From positions 1 through 5,804 of the forward strand of contig JAISDF010000168.1 in assembly GCA_031265025.1 (NCBI GenBank): a DNA stretch of 5,804 nt, given 5' to 3'. This document shows, in pieces, positions 5,390-5,804 of the stretch. Under the pieces are notes generated by a model, which searched no databases, was not told where the DNA came from, and saw only the letters and a list, made by a program, of their open reading frames with translations. Within the stretch, counting starts at the first letter, position 1; each line of letters starts with the position of its first letter. This stretch comes from Spirochaetaceae bacterium (GTDB taxonomy: Bacteria; Spirochaetota; Spirochaetia; Treponematales; Breznakiellaceae). Both the position numbers and the translations under genes were made by a program.

Positions 5390-5603
5390 TAAAGAATATG
5401 ACGAGCTTGACGAGCTTTGGACAAAAACAACGCCGAAGGTTACTTTCTCAAAACCGGGCGTGTTTGCCCGGCAGCGCGCCCTGCTCGGCGTTCTGGACAA
5501 AGTTACCGAAAATTATATTTTGTCCCGCGCGGAGGCCAACAACGAAACACCCGCGCAGGTCATCGGTAAACTAGTCCGGGAAAAAATAAGCGCTGTTTTA
5601 TAA
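5373..5603 (+). CDS. Small antitoxin-like partner protein
   Basis: This 76-residue protein has an acidic, probably helical start (MTDKEYDELDELW, 4-16), then a proline-containing linker with KPGVFARQ (27-34). The C-terminal helical region ENYILSRAEANNETPAQVIGKLVREKIS (46-73) resembles the dimerising/DNA-binding helices of short ribbon-helix-helix-type antitoxins. I do not recognise an exact family. The antitoxin role is inferred from size, from the 17-base overlap with the BrnT-like gene and from the toxin-first order typical of BrnT-BrnA. If it binds DNA, it may repress the promoter at 5074-5101. No terminator is seen after its TAA. Confidence 0.55.
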   Translation: MADMTDKEYDELDELWTKTTPKVTFSKPGVFARQRALLGVLDKVTENYILSRAEANNETPAQVIGKLVREKISAVL

Positions 5604-5619
5604 GAAGATCATTATCCCC

Positions 5620-5649
5620 TTGCCATATCCGCCCATCCTGTGCTATCCT
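5620..5649 (+). promoter_or_regulatory. Candidate promoter before the right-hand gene
   Basis: TTGCCA (5620-5625, five of six consensus matches) is followed after 18 bases by TATCCT (5644-5649), preceded by TGC as an extended -10. Transcription would start near 5656. The direct repeat ATCCTGT (5635-5641 and 5645-5651), spaced one helical turn apart, overlaps the -10 and could bind a regulator. Confidence 0.45.
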
Positions 5650-5699
5650 GTATCCGTAGGACCTTGCAGAGCGTAACCGTATTCTAAGAGGAACGTCTT

Positions 5700-5726
5700 A
5701 TGAACAACAGGATTTTTACGCGATGA
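5700..5726 (+). CDS. Possible eight-codon leader ORF, or frame-broken gene start
   Basis: ATG 5700 has a Shine-Dalgarno-like AAGAGGA (5686-5692) seven bases before it and reads MNNRIFTR before TGA at 5724-5726. The stop overlaps a further ATG at 5723. This may be a coupled leader peptide. It may instead be the true start of a longer gene that has gained a base in the TTTTT run (5713-5717): with one T fewer, the reading stays open to the window end (DDDGFEYACQLFEG...). The two readings cannot be separated here. Confidence 0.25.
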   Translation: MNNRIFTR

Positions 5727-5804
5727 TGACGGTTTCGAATATGCTTGCCAGTTGTTTGAGGGAAGCGAACGGCAAGATAAGAACGGAACAGGCTCAAAAG
5801 GGAA
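5723..5804 (+). CDS. Possible 5' end of an unidentified gene, cut by the window edge
   Basis: From ATG 5723 the frame reads MMTVSNMLASCLREANGKI and stays open to the window end (27 codons). A second start at 5726 and a third at 5741 are possible. The frame is also open upstream to 5660, so the start is uncertain. The ribosome binding site directly before 5723 is poor, so initiation would rely on coupling to the eight-codon ORF. I do not recognise the product. A competing reading in another frame is described under the eight-codon ORF. Confidence 0.3.
   Translation, partial: MMTVSNMLASCLREANGKIRTEQAQKG

Noticed and set aside
1..5804. CRISPR array, tRNA, rRNA, riboswitch or insertion sequence
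   Set aside because: No regularly spaced repeats, tRNA-like cloverleaf, rRNA segments, known riboswitch core or transposase motif was seen on either strand.

Overview
The window carries one six-gene, plus-strand operon (about 120-4878) for aerobic meta-cleavage of catechol. It has a recognisable promoter in front and an intrinsic terminator behind. A small two-gene toxin-antitoxin-like module and the edge of a further, unresolved gene follow.

Organism. Genes are dense and start at ATG behind AGGAGG-type ribosome binding sites. The sequence is moderately GC-rich, and the promoters look like ordinary sigma-70 sites. No rRNA or other taxonomic marker is present. From memory, catechol 2,3-dioxygenase and other meta-pathway genes have been reported from the termite-gut spirochete Treponema primitia, an organism usually regarded as an anaerobe. 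The gene set and the flanking small module would suit such a genome. This is a suggestion from recall; the window does not prove it, and a clostridial or proteobacterial source is possible.

Layout. 1-119: leader with an AT-rich dyad, a TTGACA-17-CATCAT promoter and a clear Shine-Dalgarno. 120-941: 2-hydroxymuconic semialdehyde hydrolase (DmpD/XylF). 944-1723: 2-hydroxypenta-2,4-dienoate hydratase (DmpE/XylJ). 1742-2602: acylating acetaldehyde dehydrogenase (DmpF/XylQ). 2620-3624: 4-hydroxy-2-oxovalerate aldolase (DmpG/XylK). 3640-3927: XylT-like [2Fe-2S] ferredoxin. 3952-4878: catechol 2,3-dioxygenase (XylE/DmpB). 4908-4940: terminator. 4951-5063: intergenic stretch with two perfect inverted repeats. 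5074-5603: promoter plus BrnT-like protein and overlapping antitoxin-like partner. 5604-5804: a second promoter and the start of something that runs off the window.

How it works together. The dioxygenase opens catechol to 2-hydroxymuconic semialdehyde. The ferredoxin probably re-reduces the dioxygenase iron after oxidative inactivation. The hydrolase releases formate and 2-hydroxypenta-2,4-dienoate. The hydratase gives 4-hydroxy-2-oxovalerate, the aldolase splits this to pyruvate and acetaldehyde, and the dehydrogenase makes acetyl-CoA. Every step from catechol to central metabolism by the hydrolytic branch is present. The dehydrogenase/tautomerase/decarboxylase branch (XylG, XylH, XylI), a catechol-forming oxygenase and a regulator are absent from the window. 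The gene order, with ring cleavage last, differs from the classical Pseudomonas plasmid operons.
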